Source of the DNA: Fimisoma sp964619315
GTDB lineage: Bacteria > Bacillota > Clostridia > Peptostreptococcales > Anaerovoracaceae
Assembly: GCA_964619315.1 (NCBI GenBank)
Contig: CAZUEH010000003.1
Span: forward strand, 46,036 to 110,035
DNA: 64,000 nucleotides
Direction: 5' to 3'
Part shown: in pieces, positions 16,747 to 24,762 of the stretch
Position numbering within the stretch: position 1 is the first letter of the stretch
Layout: each line of letters starts with the position of its first letter
Translations under genes and position numbers: made by a program
Notes under the pieces: generated by a model
What the model was told of the DNA's origin: nothing
The model's database searches: none
Seen by the model: the letters and a program-made list of their open reading frames with translations, nothing else

Positions 16747-17168
16747 CATTGCGCGATATGCTCGAGCCAAATGTTGATGCACAATATTATTTGGATGAGC
16801 AACTAGAAAAATGGCAATATCTCAAAGGCTCAAAGAAGATTTTGCGAACAAGCAAATCTGGCCATGAATATATTTTCTCAGAAGGCGCAATTGCCTTTCC
16901 TGACCCAATTAATCTTCCGGCAAGAACTATGCTCACTTCGGAATCCTCTGTTAATCGCAGTACTCACGTGATTTGCGACCCGCAAACCAATCGTTATCGG
17001 CTTATCACACCTGTCGAAGCGGAACGCATCCAAGGTTTTGATGATAATTGGACGAACACAGGAATGCCACAAAAATTTCGTTATTTCTGCATGGGGAATG
17101 CTTTAGTCGTTCCCATGGTGACGCGCATGGGCGCAAGTCTAAACGAAATATTTGAAAATGAACTCTAA
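16728..17168 (+). pseudogene. C-terminal fragment of a C5-cytosine DNA methyltransferase
   Basis: The 146-codon frame (GTG start, no good ribosome site) matches only the C-terminal part of 5-methylcytosine methyltransferases: target-recognition segment NVDAQYYLDEQLEKW, ARTMLTSES, motif IX-like RLITPVEAERIQGFDDNWT, and motif X GNALVVPM. The SAM-binding motifs, the catalytic Pro-Cys and the ENV motif are all missing, because the gene begins directly at an inverted repeat. It cannot be an active methyltransferase. It looks like the remnant of a restriction-modification gene deleted from its 5' side. The 130 bases after it (17169-17300) contain short open stretches that might be a remnant of the partner gene; I cannot identify them. 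Confidence 0.85.
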
Positions 17169-17301
17169 TACATACTAGGGAAAGTGGTCTTTAACCGAAA
17201 TTCAAACGATTTTGAAGCGGGAGTTTCTAGCGCCCTTGCCTTGTGGCTTGGAACTGTATGAGACCGTTCCGATTAGTGGCAACAGTATATTTGAAAATCA
17301 A

Positions 17302-17333
17302 AAGAGATTACCAATAAAGGTAATCTCTTATTT
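17302..17333. terminator. Terminator downstream of the LRR gene
   Basis: Perfect inverted repeat AAGAGATTACC / GGTAATCTCTT (17302-17329) with T-rich sequence on both sides. It lies directly after the stop of the minus-strand LRR gene and could also stop plus-strand transcription from the methyltransferase remnant. Confidence 0.8.
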
Positions 17334-17753
17334 TTATTTTTCTCTAAATGCTGCAACAATTATGCGGCTTGCCCCGTGTTGGTCACTCCAAATTGCATCT
17401 CTTGAAAGTCTGTCTCCAATTTCATTATACCAACCTTCAAACTCATATCCCTCTTCTGCTGTAGCGTGGTATTCCTGAACGTTAGAAGATAGCTTCAATC
17501 CAACATACCCACCTTTGCCCGCTTCTATGCGAAGAGGAAACTTGCAGTATCCGTCCGGTGCTAAAGCATTTATACACTTCAATGGATTGCCAGTGCAGTC
17601 CAATATCTCTATCATCTTGTTCTCACTGATATCCAATTCTGTCATCATATTATTTTGAATGTAAAGCTCTGTTAAGTTCTCGCCCCTTGTGACATTGAGC
17701 TTCGCTATGTTTTTATTGCTCATGTCTAGGACTTCTCTTTTTATATTTTCCAT
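17334..17753 (-). CDS. Small leucine-rich-repeat protein with a B-repeat-like C-terminus
   Basis: 139 residues. Residues ~5-60 read as two to three LRR units (IAKLNVTRGENLTELYIQ, MTELDISENKMIEILDCTGNP). The C-terminal part has YHATAEEGYEFEGWYNEIGDRLS, like the InlB B-repeat / bacterial repeat found in Listeria and Clostridial surface proteins. No signal peptide, membrane segment or anchoring motif is present, so it may be cytoplasmic or a broken-off piece of a larger surface protein. AGGAGGAATCT precedes the start, which argues for expression. It lies in the islet between the apbE operon and rnf. Function unknown. Confidence 0.65.
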   Translation of the reverse strand: MENIKREVLDMSNKNIAKLNVTRGENLTELYIQNNMMTELDISENKMIEILDCTGNPLKCINALAPDGYCKFPLRIEAGKGGYVGLKLSSNVQEYHATAEEGYEFEGWYNEIGDRLSRDAIWSDQHGASRIIVAAFREK

Positions 17754-17780
17754 AGATTCCTCCTTTATTGCAAAATTAAA

Positions 17781-17810
17781 AGAAGGCGCATTCTCTTCGA
17801 AACGCCTCCC
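17781..17810 (-). terminator. Probable terminator of the first cold-shock gene
   Basis: Imperfect hairpin GGGAGGCG / CGCCTTCT (with G-U pairs) followed by TTTTAATTTT on the minus strand, about 18 bases after the stop codon. Confidence 0.55.
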
Positions 17811-17827
17811 TTCAAAGTCTTTTTTGA

Positions 17828-18040
17828 TTAAGCTAAATTAACATTAATTGCTCTCATTTTTTCGCTGTTTTTTGGATCAGCTTCTAAATCAAAAGTAACC
17901 TTTTGGCCTTCGGCTAAAGTTTTGTATCCTTCTGTCTGAATTGCTGAGAAGTGAACGAAAACGTCTCCGCTGCCATCATCATTGGAAATAAAGCCGAAGC
18001 CTTTTTCCGGGTTGAACCACTTTACTGTACCATTACACAT
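17828..18040 (-). CDS. cspA: Cold-shock protein (CSD family)
   Basis: 70-residue single cold-shock domain that binds single-stranded RNA and DNA. RNP1 is KGFGFISND and RNP2 is DVFVHFSAI. It is about three quarters identical by eye to the second cold-shock protein at 46073-46285, so the two are paralogues. GGAGGTAC precedes the start. A near-consensus promoter at 18117-18145 predicts an untranslated leader of roughly 70 bases, consistent with post-transcriptional cold control in this family. Confidence 0.93.
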   Translation of the reverse strand: MCNGTVKWFNPEKGFGFISNDDGSGDVFVHFSAIQTEGYKTLAEGQKVTFDLEADPKNSEKMRAINVNLA

Positions 18041-18116
18041 TTAGGGTACCTCCATATAGTAAAAAAATTGTCGTACCCACATAAGAACATTTGCTTTACG
18101 ATGAATACTTGTAATT

Positions 18117-18145
18117 ATTATCTCACAAAATTGTTTTCAAGTCAA
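18117..18145 (-). promoter_or_regulatory. Promoter of the first cold-shock gene
   Basis: On the minus strand TTGACT, 17 bases, GATAAT. The predicted start of transcription near 18110 leaves a leader of about 70 bases ahead of the coding sequence. Confidence 0.65.
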
Positions 18146-18228
18146 TACAAAATAAACATGCCTTATGGTTAATTAGCACCTACTTTTCTTTCATATATTG
18201 AGACTCAATTTGTCGCGGTTTCGCCAAT

Positions 18229-18262
18229 AAAAAGGCCTCCACCATGATGGTGAAAGCCTTTT
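18229..18262 (-). terminator. Terminator of the rnf operon
   Basis: Long inverted repeat with arms AAAAAGGC..CACCAT / ATGGTG..GCCTTTTT, ending in a T run on the minus strand, 26 bases after the rnfB stop codon. Confidence 0.85.
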
Positions 18263-18287
18263 TTATTTTTATTAGAAAGTTCAGTCT

Positions 18288-19124
18288 TTATGCTTCTGCA
18301 GCTTCTGTTGCAGGAGCAGCCGGTTTTCTCTTTGCTCTCATGTTGATGATAGCATTTGTCGGACATTCTTTTGCACAAAGTCCACAATTCTTGCATTTTT
18401 CTGGATCGATCATAGCAAGATTGTTTTCTACAGTTATTGCGTCGAACTTGCAAACCTTTGCACATTTTCCGCATCCGATGCAACCGTTGGAGCAAGCTTT
18501 TCTAGTCTTGCCGCCTACATCTTTAGAATTGCACTGAACGATGACTTTGTTTTTAGCAGGAGCAATGCGTATAACACTGTTAGGGCACTGTTTAGCACAG
18601 ATTCCACATCCTACACAAAGTTCTCTATCTACAACAGCTACGCCATTGCAAACCTTAATCGCATCATATGGACAAGCAACTTCGCAGTCTCCAAGTCCTA
18701 AACATCCATGAGCACAAGCGTTAAGTCCTCCAAAGAGTTGTTTTGCAGCAGAGCAAGTCTGAGGTCCCTGATACTCCATAATAGTCTTGGATGCATCTTT
18801 GTTACCGTTACACATAACTACTGCAACCTGTGCTTCTGCAGCTCCAGCGTCAACTCCTAAGATGGCAGCTAGCTTTTCAGCAAGGTCTGCTCCACCTACA
18901 GGACACTTGGATGCTCCAACTGAAGAATCCTCTGCAAGAGCATTGGCATAGTCGTCGCAACCCGCAAAACCACAAGCACCACAGTTAGCGCCTGGAAGTT
19001 CAGCTCTAAGATTGGCAACAGTTTCATCTACAGGTACGAAGAAAATCTTTGAAGCGATAGTCAATACGACAGCTAGCACAAAGCCTATAGCTACAACGAG
19101 CAATACAGGTATTAAAATACTCAT
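18288..19124 (-). CDS. rnfB: Rnf complex subunit RnfB (iron-sulfur subunit)
   Basis: Membrane-anchored multi-cluster ferredoxin that accepts electrons from reduced ferredoxin for the ion-pumping ferredoxin:NAD+ oxidoreductase. It has an N-terminal membrane helix (residues ~4-25), the Fe-S domain motif NCGACGFAGCDDYA, and several 4Fe-4S ferredoxin motifs (CEVACPYDAIKV, CVGCGICAKQCPNSV, CIGCGKCAKVCKFDAI, CKNCGLCAKECPTNAI). The 278-residue length is in the range of Clostridial RnfB. The C-terminus is Ala/Pro/Glu-rich. It is the last gene of rnfCDGEAB. Confidence 0.95.
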   Translation of the reverse strand: MSILIPVLLVVAIGFVLAVVLTIASKIFFVPVDETVANLRAELPGANCGACGFAGCDDYANALAEDSSVGASKCPVGGADLAEKLAAILGVDAGAAEAQVAVVMCNGNKDASKTIMEYQGPQTCSAAKQLFGGLNACAHGCLGLGDCEVACPYDAIKVCNGVAVVDRELCVGCGICAKQCPNSVIRIAPAKNKVIVQCNSKDVGGKTRKACSNGCIGCGKCAKVCKFDAITVENNLAMIDPEKCKNCGLCAKECPTNAIINMRAKRKPAAPATEAAEA

Positions 19125-19141
19125 TTCTCATCGCCTCCTTA

Positions 19142-19714
19142 TTATACTAATCCGCTGAATCCCATGAACGCAAGGGACAGGAAAGCAGCAGAAACTAACG
19201 TGATAGGCACACCCTGGAAAGCTTTAGGAATTGCAGTGTTGCCTTCTAACTTGCCTCTCATTCCTGAGAAGAGAATCATAGCTAAAAGGAATCCGATTCC
19301 TGCGCCTGCAGAGTTAACCAATGCTTCAATGTATCCAAATCCTTCGTCGATGTTAGAAATACAAACACCAAGTACCGCACAGTTAGTAGTGATAAGTGGC
19401 AAATATACACCTAACGCTTTGTGCAAAGAAGGCATAAATTTCTTTAAAGCCATCTCAACAAACTGTACTAATGCTGCGATTACGAGAATGAACACGATTG
19501 TCTGTAAATATCCGATTCCAAGACCGGTAAGAACCTGTTGGATCGGCCAAGTAGCAGCAGTTGCAAGAACCATTACGAAGATAACTGCAACACCCATACC
19601 TATTGAAGAGTCAAGTTTCTTGGACACACCGAGGAACGGGCAAATACCCAAGAACTGAGCTAATACGTAGTTATTTACTAAAATAACACTTACTAAAATG
19701 GTGAAAAAACTCAT
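19142..19714 (-). CDS. rnfA: Rnf complex membrane subunit RnfA
   Basis: 190-residue subunit with about six membrane helices, homologous to RnfE and to NqrE. The pair RnfA/RnfE forms the inverted-repeat core that holds an intramembrane iron-sulfur centre. The conserved cysteine regions LGICPFLGVSK and TTNCAVLGVCI are present. It starts at 19714, one base shared with the rnfE stop codon, showing tight coupling. Confidence 0.95.
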   Translation of the reverse strand: MSFFTILVSVILVNNYVLAQFLGICPFLGVSKKLDSSIGMGVAVIFVMVLATAATWPIQQVLTGLGIGYLQTIVFILVIAALVQFVEMALKKFMPSLHKALGVYLPLITTNCAVLGVCISNIDEGFGYIEALVNSAGAGIGFLLAMILFSGMRGKLEGNTAIPKAFQGVPITLVSAAFLSLAFMGFSGLV

Positions 19715-20415
19715 TATGCGTCAGCTCCTTTCTCTAATGCTTCCAAGCACTTCTCTTGGTTGCAAACAGTTGCCATTGCACAACCTGAACAACCAAATTC
19801 TTTCTTCTTAACACCTTTACCATCGGTAAAGTAGTTTATAGTGGCAATCATTAGTGCGTATACGAAGAATCCGCCTGGAGCTAATGCTAAGATTAGCATT
19901 GGATGTGCGCTCAACCAAGGAAGAGCGAATCCAAGGATAGTTCCTGCTCCGATAATTTCTCTGATAGCACCCATAATTCCTAACGCCAAAGTAAATCCGA
20001 TACCCATTCCCATACCATCTAATGCTGAGTCTAAAACGCCGTTCTTTGAAGCGAACATTTCGGCTCTTCCTAGGATGATACAGTTTACTACGATCAATGG
20101 GATAAATAATCCTAATGATGAGTAAAGAGCTGGTACGAATGCCTGAAGTACAAACTGTACTACGGTTACGAAGCCCGCAATTACTACGATGTAGCAAGGG
20201 ATTCTAACCTTGTCAGGGATTATATTCTTTAAAAGTGCAATTACAATGTTTGAACATATCAACACTACTGTTGCTGAAACACCCATGCCAAGACCGTTCA
20301 TAGCTGAACTTGTAGTCGCTAGCGTAGGACAGGTTCCAAGTAGTAACACCAATACTGGGTTTTCTTTGATTATACCTTTGGTTAAGATGCTTAATTTATT
20401 TGTTTTCTTTTCCAT
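19714..20415 (-). CDS. rnfE: Rnf complex membrane subunit RnfE
   Basis: 233-residue membrane subunit paralogous to RnfA. Cysteine-bearing helices read LLGTCPTLATTSSAMNG and IVVNCIILGRAEMFA, matching the family. The C-terminal tail is extended and cysteine-rich (FGCSGCAMATVCNQEKC), longer than in Proteobacterial RsxE; the tail is predicted to be soluble and its role is not obvious. One-base junctions with both rnfG and rnfA show translational coupling. Confidence 0.95.
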   Translation of the reverse strand: MEKKTNKLSILTKGIIKENPVLVLLLGTCPTLATTSSAMNGLGMGVSATVVLICSNIVIALLKNIIPDKVRIPCYIVVIAGFVTVVQFVLQAFVPALYSSLGLFIPLIVVNCIILGRAEMFASKNGVLDSALDGMGMGIGFTLALGIMGAIREIIGAGTILGFALPWLSAHPMLILALAPGGFFVYALMIATINYFTDGKGVKKKEFGCSGCAMATVCNQEKCLEALEKGADA

Positions 20416-20984
20416 TAGTTAGCACCTCCCATTGCATTATACTGGTCGAGGGCTGCTGCAACACCGTAGTGTACTGCGTTGGAAGTTACGGTTGCTCCAG
20501 ATACGTGAGTAACGCTAGTATCGTCCTTTGCAGCAAATGATGTGTATTCGGTCAGTCCTGCATATTGTTTTAGATAAGATGGGTCCTGAGCCTTTGTTCC
20601 AAGTCCTGGAGTGTCTTTGTGGTCAGTAACCTTAACGCCTGTTATAGCGCCGCTTGCATCTATACCTACCATTTCTGTCAATAGTCCACCGAAAGACTTA
20701 GTCTTAACAGTGACAACCATTCCAGCTCCATTGCTAGCTACATAGCAGTCAGCAACAAATACTTTACCTTCTTCTAAAACTACTAAATCTCCCTCATATG
20801 GAGTGAAATCGTCTGCATCAGGAAGAAGTTCAAATCTAGCTTCGTTAGCAGCAGCAATGCTGTTCTTTTCAATAATAGGCTCTGTTATAGAGTTTATAAA
20901 AGCCAATGCGCCTGTTATTACAAGACAGATTACTACTAAAACTACTGTAGGTGCAATATATTCTGTAAATGTTTTATTTTTCAT
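20415..20984 (-). CDS. rnfG: Rnf complex subunit RnfG (covalent FMN carrier)
   Basis: 189-residue subunit with one N-terminal membrane helix and an outward FMN-binding domain. The flavinylation motif SGATVTS near residue 170 carries the Thr that ApbE loads with FMN. The start at 20984 is chosen because GGAGGTG lies just upstream; an ATG at 21002 overlaps that ribosome site and would give six extra residues. It overlaps the end of rnfD by 11 bases. Confidence 0.94.
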   Translation of the reverse strand: MKNKTFTEYIAPTVVLVVICLVITGALAFINSITEPIIEKNSIAAANEARFELLPDADDFTPYEGDLVVLEEGKVFVADCYVASNGAGMVVTVKTKSFGGLLTEMVGIDASGAITGVKVTDHKDTPGLGTKAQDPSYLKQYAGLTEYTSFAAKDDTSVTHVSGATVTSNAVHYGVAAALDQYNAMGGAN

Positions 20985-21948
20985 TTTTCTTTGCACCTCC
21001 ATACATTCTCTTCTGACAGAAGTTATCTATAAGTGGTGTTAGTACGTTCATAAGCAAGATGGAGAAAGAAACTCCTTCTGGATATGAACCGAAAACTCTG
21101 ATTAACATGGTGATTAAACCACAGCCTATTCCGAAAATAACTTTTCCCATAGGTAGCAGTGGAGTTGTTACATAATCAGTTGCCATGAAGAACGCTCCAA
21201 GCATAACGCCACCTGCGAAAACATGGAAGATAGCCATTTGTAATCCGTCGCCTGTTCCGGAAATTGAGTAGTATGCGAAAGCAAATACCGCTACTGTTCC
21301 TATGAAGCAAGCCGGGATGATTGGGCTAATAATCTTTTTCCAGATTAGGAATAGTCCACCGATTAAAAGGGCGATAGCACTTACTTCACCCATGGATCCG
21401 CCTACAAAACCAAGGAATAATTCCATGTTGTTAGGTAGTTCTCCACCTTCAGTCAAAATGCCAAGAGGGGTCGCTGTTGAAACTGCGTCTGCTCCCATCT
21501 TTGGAATCGGCCATGTAGTCATTTCGGTTGCAAATGAAATGAATAATACGATTCTTGCTGTAATAGCAGGGTTTACTAAGTTTTTGCCTATTCCGCCGTA
21601 AAGCTGTTTTACAATAATGATAGCTATGAAGCAACCAAGTATTGCAATCCAAATCGGCAGGCCTGATGGTACATTGAAGGCAATGAGCAAGCCTGTAAGG
21701 GCAGCACTCAAGTCGCCTACTGTTTGGGTCTTTTTCATCAACTTGTTATATCCCCATTCGAAGAACATTGATGCTACAATGCATACCAATGTTAGGGTAA
21801 TAACTCTCATTCCGAATACATACACGCTTACTAAGAATGATGGTATCAAAGCCATAATTACCATGGCCATAATCTTAGTAGTATCTGTGCTTGTTACGAT
21901 ATGAGGTGCTGATGATACTATTAAATTGCTGTAAGTTTTCTTTTCCAT
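20974..21948 (-). CDS. rnfD: Rnf complex subunit RnfD (membrane, covalent FMN)
   Basis: 324-residue integral membrane subunit with about nine helices. The flavinylation site is in AVSTATPLGIL, where the Thr of the S/T-A-T pattern receives FMN. Other conserved segments are GGIGKNLVNPAITARIVLF and FFMATDYVTTPLLPMG. It shares one base with rnfC and overlaps rnfG by 11 bases. Confidence 0.95.
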   Translation of the reverse strand: MEKKTYSNLIVSSAPHIVTSTDTTKIMAMVIMALIPSFLVSVYVFGMRVITLTLVCIVASMFFEWGYNKLMKKTQTVGDLSAALTGLLIAFNVPSGLPIWIAILGCFIAIIIVKQLYGGIGKNLVNPAITARIVLFISFATEMTTWPIPKMGADAVSTATPLGILTEGGELPNNMELFLGFVGGSMGEVSAIALLIGGLFLIWKKIISPIIPACFIGTVAVFAFAYYSISGTGDGLQMAIFHVFAGGVMLGAFFMATDYVTTPLLPMGKVIFGIGCGLITMLIRVFGSYPEGVSFSILLMNVLTPLIDNFCQKRMYGGAKKNEK

Positions 21949-23258
21949 TACTTAATTCCAGCCTCCTTTACCACAGCCTTTCCGAGCTTATTAGTGAAGC
22001 CCAGAGGTCTTCTGGCAGGACAGATATATGAACAGCTTCCGCATTCCATACACTGCATAACTTTTAAGTCACTCAAAGCCTGAGCGTCTCTTCGGTCATA
22101 TGCGTCTGCCAGAGCAGTCGGGATAAGTTTGAAAGGACATGCCTGATGGCATCTTCCGCAGTTGATACAAGCGGTTTCTTCCTTAACCAGTGACTGTTCA
22201 TTTGAAAATGCCAAAATCGCATTGTTGTTCTTAACTATTGGCATTTCGTCTGAGAAGATAGCTCTTCCCATCATAGGACCACCCATCAATATCTTGCGAG
22301 GTTCCTGTTTATATCCACCACAGAACTCGATAACATCATTTATCATAGTTCCTATTGGGGCAATTACATTTTTAGGTTCTGTAACTGCATCTCCATCAAC
22401 AGTCATTCTCTTTGAAACAAGAGGCATTCCTGTTCTGAAGTACTGTCCAACGAATGCAAATGTAGTTACATTGGAAAGAATAATTCCTAGATCAGCAGGC
22501 AAAACTCCTGCATTCATAGTTTTTCCGGTAATTTCATAAACCAAAACTCTTTCAGCACCCTTTGGGTATCTTGCCTGAAGTTTGAAAGTCTTGATATTTG
22601 TTATGCCTTTTTCAGCTAAAAGTTTATCAAGATGTTCTATTGCATCAGGTTTGTTATCTTCGATTCCGATAAATCCTTCATCAAGTCCGATATACTTCAT
22701 AACTAACTGCATACCGCTGATTAGGTCTTCTGCATCCTCCAACATTAATCTGTGGTCGGATGTAATAAACGGCTCGCATTCTGCTGCGTTTACTATTAGA
22801 GTGTGAACATCATCGATGTTCTTTGGATTAAACTTAATGTGGGTAGGGAAAGAAGCTCCTCCCAATCCTACTAATCCGCTTTCTCTAACAGCTTTTACAA
22901 AGCTTGGCAAATCGTTTACTTCAGGTTGTTTGATTTCTTCATGAATTTCCTGTTTCTTGTCTGTTTCAATAACAACTAGAGTATCATTGCCGCCTGCTGC
23001 GGATCTTTGATCTTCTATAGCAATCACTGTTCCCGAAACACTGGAGTGAATTGGCGCACTAACAAAAGCGTCAACGTCACCAATAAGCTGTCCTACTTTT
23101 ACGTAGTCGCCTTTTTTAACAAGCGGCTTACATGGTGCTCCAATATGCTGAGACATGGAAATTTTTACAACATCCGGGGTGGTCATTACTTCTGTTGCAC
23201 AACCGGCAGTGTGCTTGTAATGGCTCACATGAATGCTATTCAAATGTTTCTGACTCAT
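21948..23258 (-). CDS. rnfC: Rnf complex subunit RnfC (NADH-binding)
   Basis: 436-residue peripheral subunit that transfers electrons to NAD+. The flavin/NADH-binding region contains GLGGASFPTHIKF and VNAAECEPFITSDHRLM. Two C-terminal 4Fe-4S motifs are CINCGRCHQACPF and CMECGSCSYICPARRP. It is the first gene of the operon and sets the order rnfCDGEAB, the arrangement typical of Clostridia. In such organisms Rnf usually builds an H+ or Na+ gradient from ferredoxin oxidation; the ion cannot be read from sequence here. Confidence 0.95.
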   Translation of the reverse strand: MSQKHLNSIHVSHYKHTAGCATEVMTTPDVVKISMSQHIGAPCKPLVKKGDYVKVGQLIGDVDAFVSAPIHSSVSGTVIAIEDQRSAAGGNDTLVVIETDKKQEIHEEIKQPEVNDLPSFVKAVRESGLVGLGGASFPTHIKFNPKNIDDVHTLIVNAAECEPFITSDHRLMLEDAEDLISGMQLVMKYIGLDEGFIGIEDNKPDAIEHLDKLLAEKGITNIKTFKLQARYPKGAERVLVYEITGKTMNAGVLPADLGIILSNVTTFAFVGQYFRTGMPLVSKRMTVDGDAVTEPKNVIAPIGTMINDVIEFCGGYKQEPRKILMGGPMMGRAIFSDEMPIVKNNNAILAFSNEQSLVKEETACINCGRCHQACPFKLIPTALADAYDRRDAQALSDLKVMQCMECGSCSYICPARRPLGFTNKLGKAVVKEAGIK

Positions 23259-23305
23259 TTATGAGACCTTCCTTTCTAAAATTTATACATAATCATACGA
23301 AATAC

Positions 23306-23311
23306 ATTATA
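23306..23311 (-). promoter_or_regulatory. Possible -10 of the rnf operon
   Basis: On the minus strand GTTGTATAATG contains a consensus TATAAT about 48 bases before rnfC. No matching -35 is evident at 16-18 bases. Confidence 0.35.
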
Positions 23312-23410
23312 CAACAAGTTTATTCAAAAATCATCAAAAATTTTTACTTTTATTATCTTGGAGCCGTTGGCAAATAGAGAAAAACTCGCCTTTGACATTT
23401 TTTAGACACT

Positions 23411-23443
23411 AAAAAGAGGGCAACATCAATATGTTGCCCTCTT
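23411..23443 (-). terminator. Terminator of the TIGR00300 gene
   Basis: Perfect hairpin AAGAGGGCAACAT / ATGTTGCCCTCTT (23414-23443), followed on the minus strand by TTTTT, 12 bases after the stop codon. Confidence 0.88.
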
Positions 23444-23454
23444 GATATGGTTGC

Positions 23455-24552
23455 TTATAGATTGAGACCAGCGCTCAAATTACGCATAAAGTCTTGTACA
23501 TTTGTAACAATTCCTTTGGCCGCAAGGCTGCCTCTATCTCCTAGTTTATTGGCTGCAAATTCAGAAGTATCGACAATATAAAATGGAACTGGTCTTATGG
23601 TTTTATCTTCACGCACTCTATAGGTAGGAGTCATATTGCCCGCCGCAATAGTATGAAGCACTGTAGCAAGGCCAATAACTGTTGTCGCTTTGCGTATGTG
23701 AGAGCGGATTGCATCCTGCCCCTCATAAGCATGCTCGTACACTTCAGGCAATGGACCATCATCTCTGATAGAGCCATTTAGCACAAAAGGAACATCATTT
23801 TTGACACAGCTATAAATAATGCCGTCTTTGATTCCTTCTTCTTCGATAAACTTAGGAATCGATCCATAAGTGTTTATAGCATTGATAGTATCAAGGTGAT
23901 TATAGTGTCCCATGAAATGTTGCTTCTGATTAGCTATATCACAACCTAAAGCTGTACCCAAATAACCGCCTTCAAGGTCATGAGTCGCTAAAGCATTTCC
24001 TGCTAGTAACGCTTGGCAATAGCCTTTGGAAATAACTTCTTGCATTACTCTTCTGGCTTCTGTATCAAAGCTGCATGCAGGGCCCAACACCCAAACAACA
24101 TATCCATTGTTAGCTTTTTCATATTCAAGCAAATCTACTAAATTTTTATAGTCTTGCGTAAAAGAAGTTTCTCTGCTTCTAGCTTGTCTAAAGGCAAATG
24201 TGTTTTTGATTTCTTTTTCTTCTTCTGTATGCCAACAATCATCGTGGACATATATTCCTTGGCTACCGTCCTCGGTTCTACCAACAGCAATCATGTCTCC
24301 TGTTTGTATATTTCTAAATTCGACTACCTTGATTTTTTCTCCGTCCCATACAGGTACTGCGTCCATACGGCTGTCTTCTGCCAAATGCCATTTGCCGTCT
24401 ATTTTAAAATATTCCGGAAATATCGAAGTAGCATGAAACCCTTTAGGTGCTGCTTTGGCACAAGGTGCTTCAACTAAAGCTACGTCAGGCGCATTTATAA
24501 ACTTTTCCTGTGAAAAATCAGGTTCTATGTATTTTGCTAATTTAAAACTCAT
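23455..24552 (-). CDS. TIGR00300-type protein (LOR/SDH, archaeal-type ornithine cyclodeaminase family)
   Basis: 365 residues. The middle and C-terminal halves follow the pattern of the LOR/SDH or TIGR00300 family: ALLAGNALATHDLEGGYLGTALG, FVLNGSIRDDGPLPEV, LATVLHTIAAGNMTP and NKLGDRGSLAAKGIVTNVQDF. Family members include the archaeal ornithine cyclodeaminase (ornithine to proline plus ammonia) and the C-terminal domain of cyanobacterial ArgZ/AgrE; NAD is the cofactor. Whether this protein has that activity is inference. It is transcribed away from a TetR regulator, with a palindrome between them, and ends in a strong terminator. Confidence 0.7.
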   Translation of the reverse strand: MSFKLAKYIEPDFSQEKFINAPDVALVEAPCAKAAPKGFHATSIFPEYFKIDGKWHLAEDSRMDAVPVWDGEKIKVVEFRNIQTGDMIAVGRTEDGSQGIYVHDDCWHTEEEKEIKNTFAFRQARSRETSFTQDYKNLVDLLEYEKANNGYVVWVLGPACSFDTEARRVMQEVISKGYCQALLAGNALATHDLEGGYLGTALGCDIANQKQHFMGHYNHLDTINAINTYGSIPKFIEEEGIKDGIIYSCVKNDVPFVLNGSIRDDGPLPEVYEHAYEGQDAIRSHIRKATTVIGLATVLHTIAAGNMTPTYRVREDKTIRPVPFYIVDTSEFAANKLGDRGSLAAKGIVTNVQDFMRNLSAGLNL

Positions 24553-24613
24553 GTCGTTTCCCTCTTTTCTTATTTGACTTTGTCATTGTAACACGTTTCA
24601 AATAAGAATGAAA

Positions 24614-24631
24614 TACAGAACATATTCTGTA
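24614..24631. promoter_or_regulatory. Palindromic operator candidate for the TetR regulator
   Basis: TACAGAA, four bases, TTCTGTA: a perfect inverted repeat of seven-base arms in the divergent region between the TIGR00300 gene and tetR. It lies next to the likely -35 region of the minus-strand gene (TACAAT -10 further on). Confidence 0.6.
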
Positions 24632-24671
24632 CACTTTTTAAGTTTATCTATAGTTATTACTCAAAAATCTA

Positions 24672-24700
24672 TTGAAATTTTAGGATTTATAGGCTATACT
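24672..24700 (+). promoter_or_regulatory. Promoter of the TetR regulator gene
   Basis: TTGAAA at 24672-24677, 17 bases, TATACT at 24695-24700; about 60 bases before the start codon. Confidence 0.65.
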
Positions 24701-24762
24701 GTATTCTATACTAAATAATGTACCAAAAATAAAATATTCTTTATTTTGAAAGAAGGTGCCTA

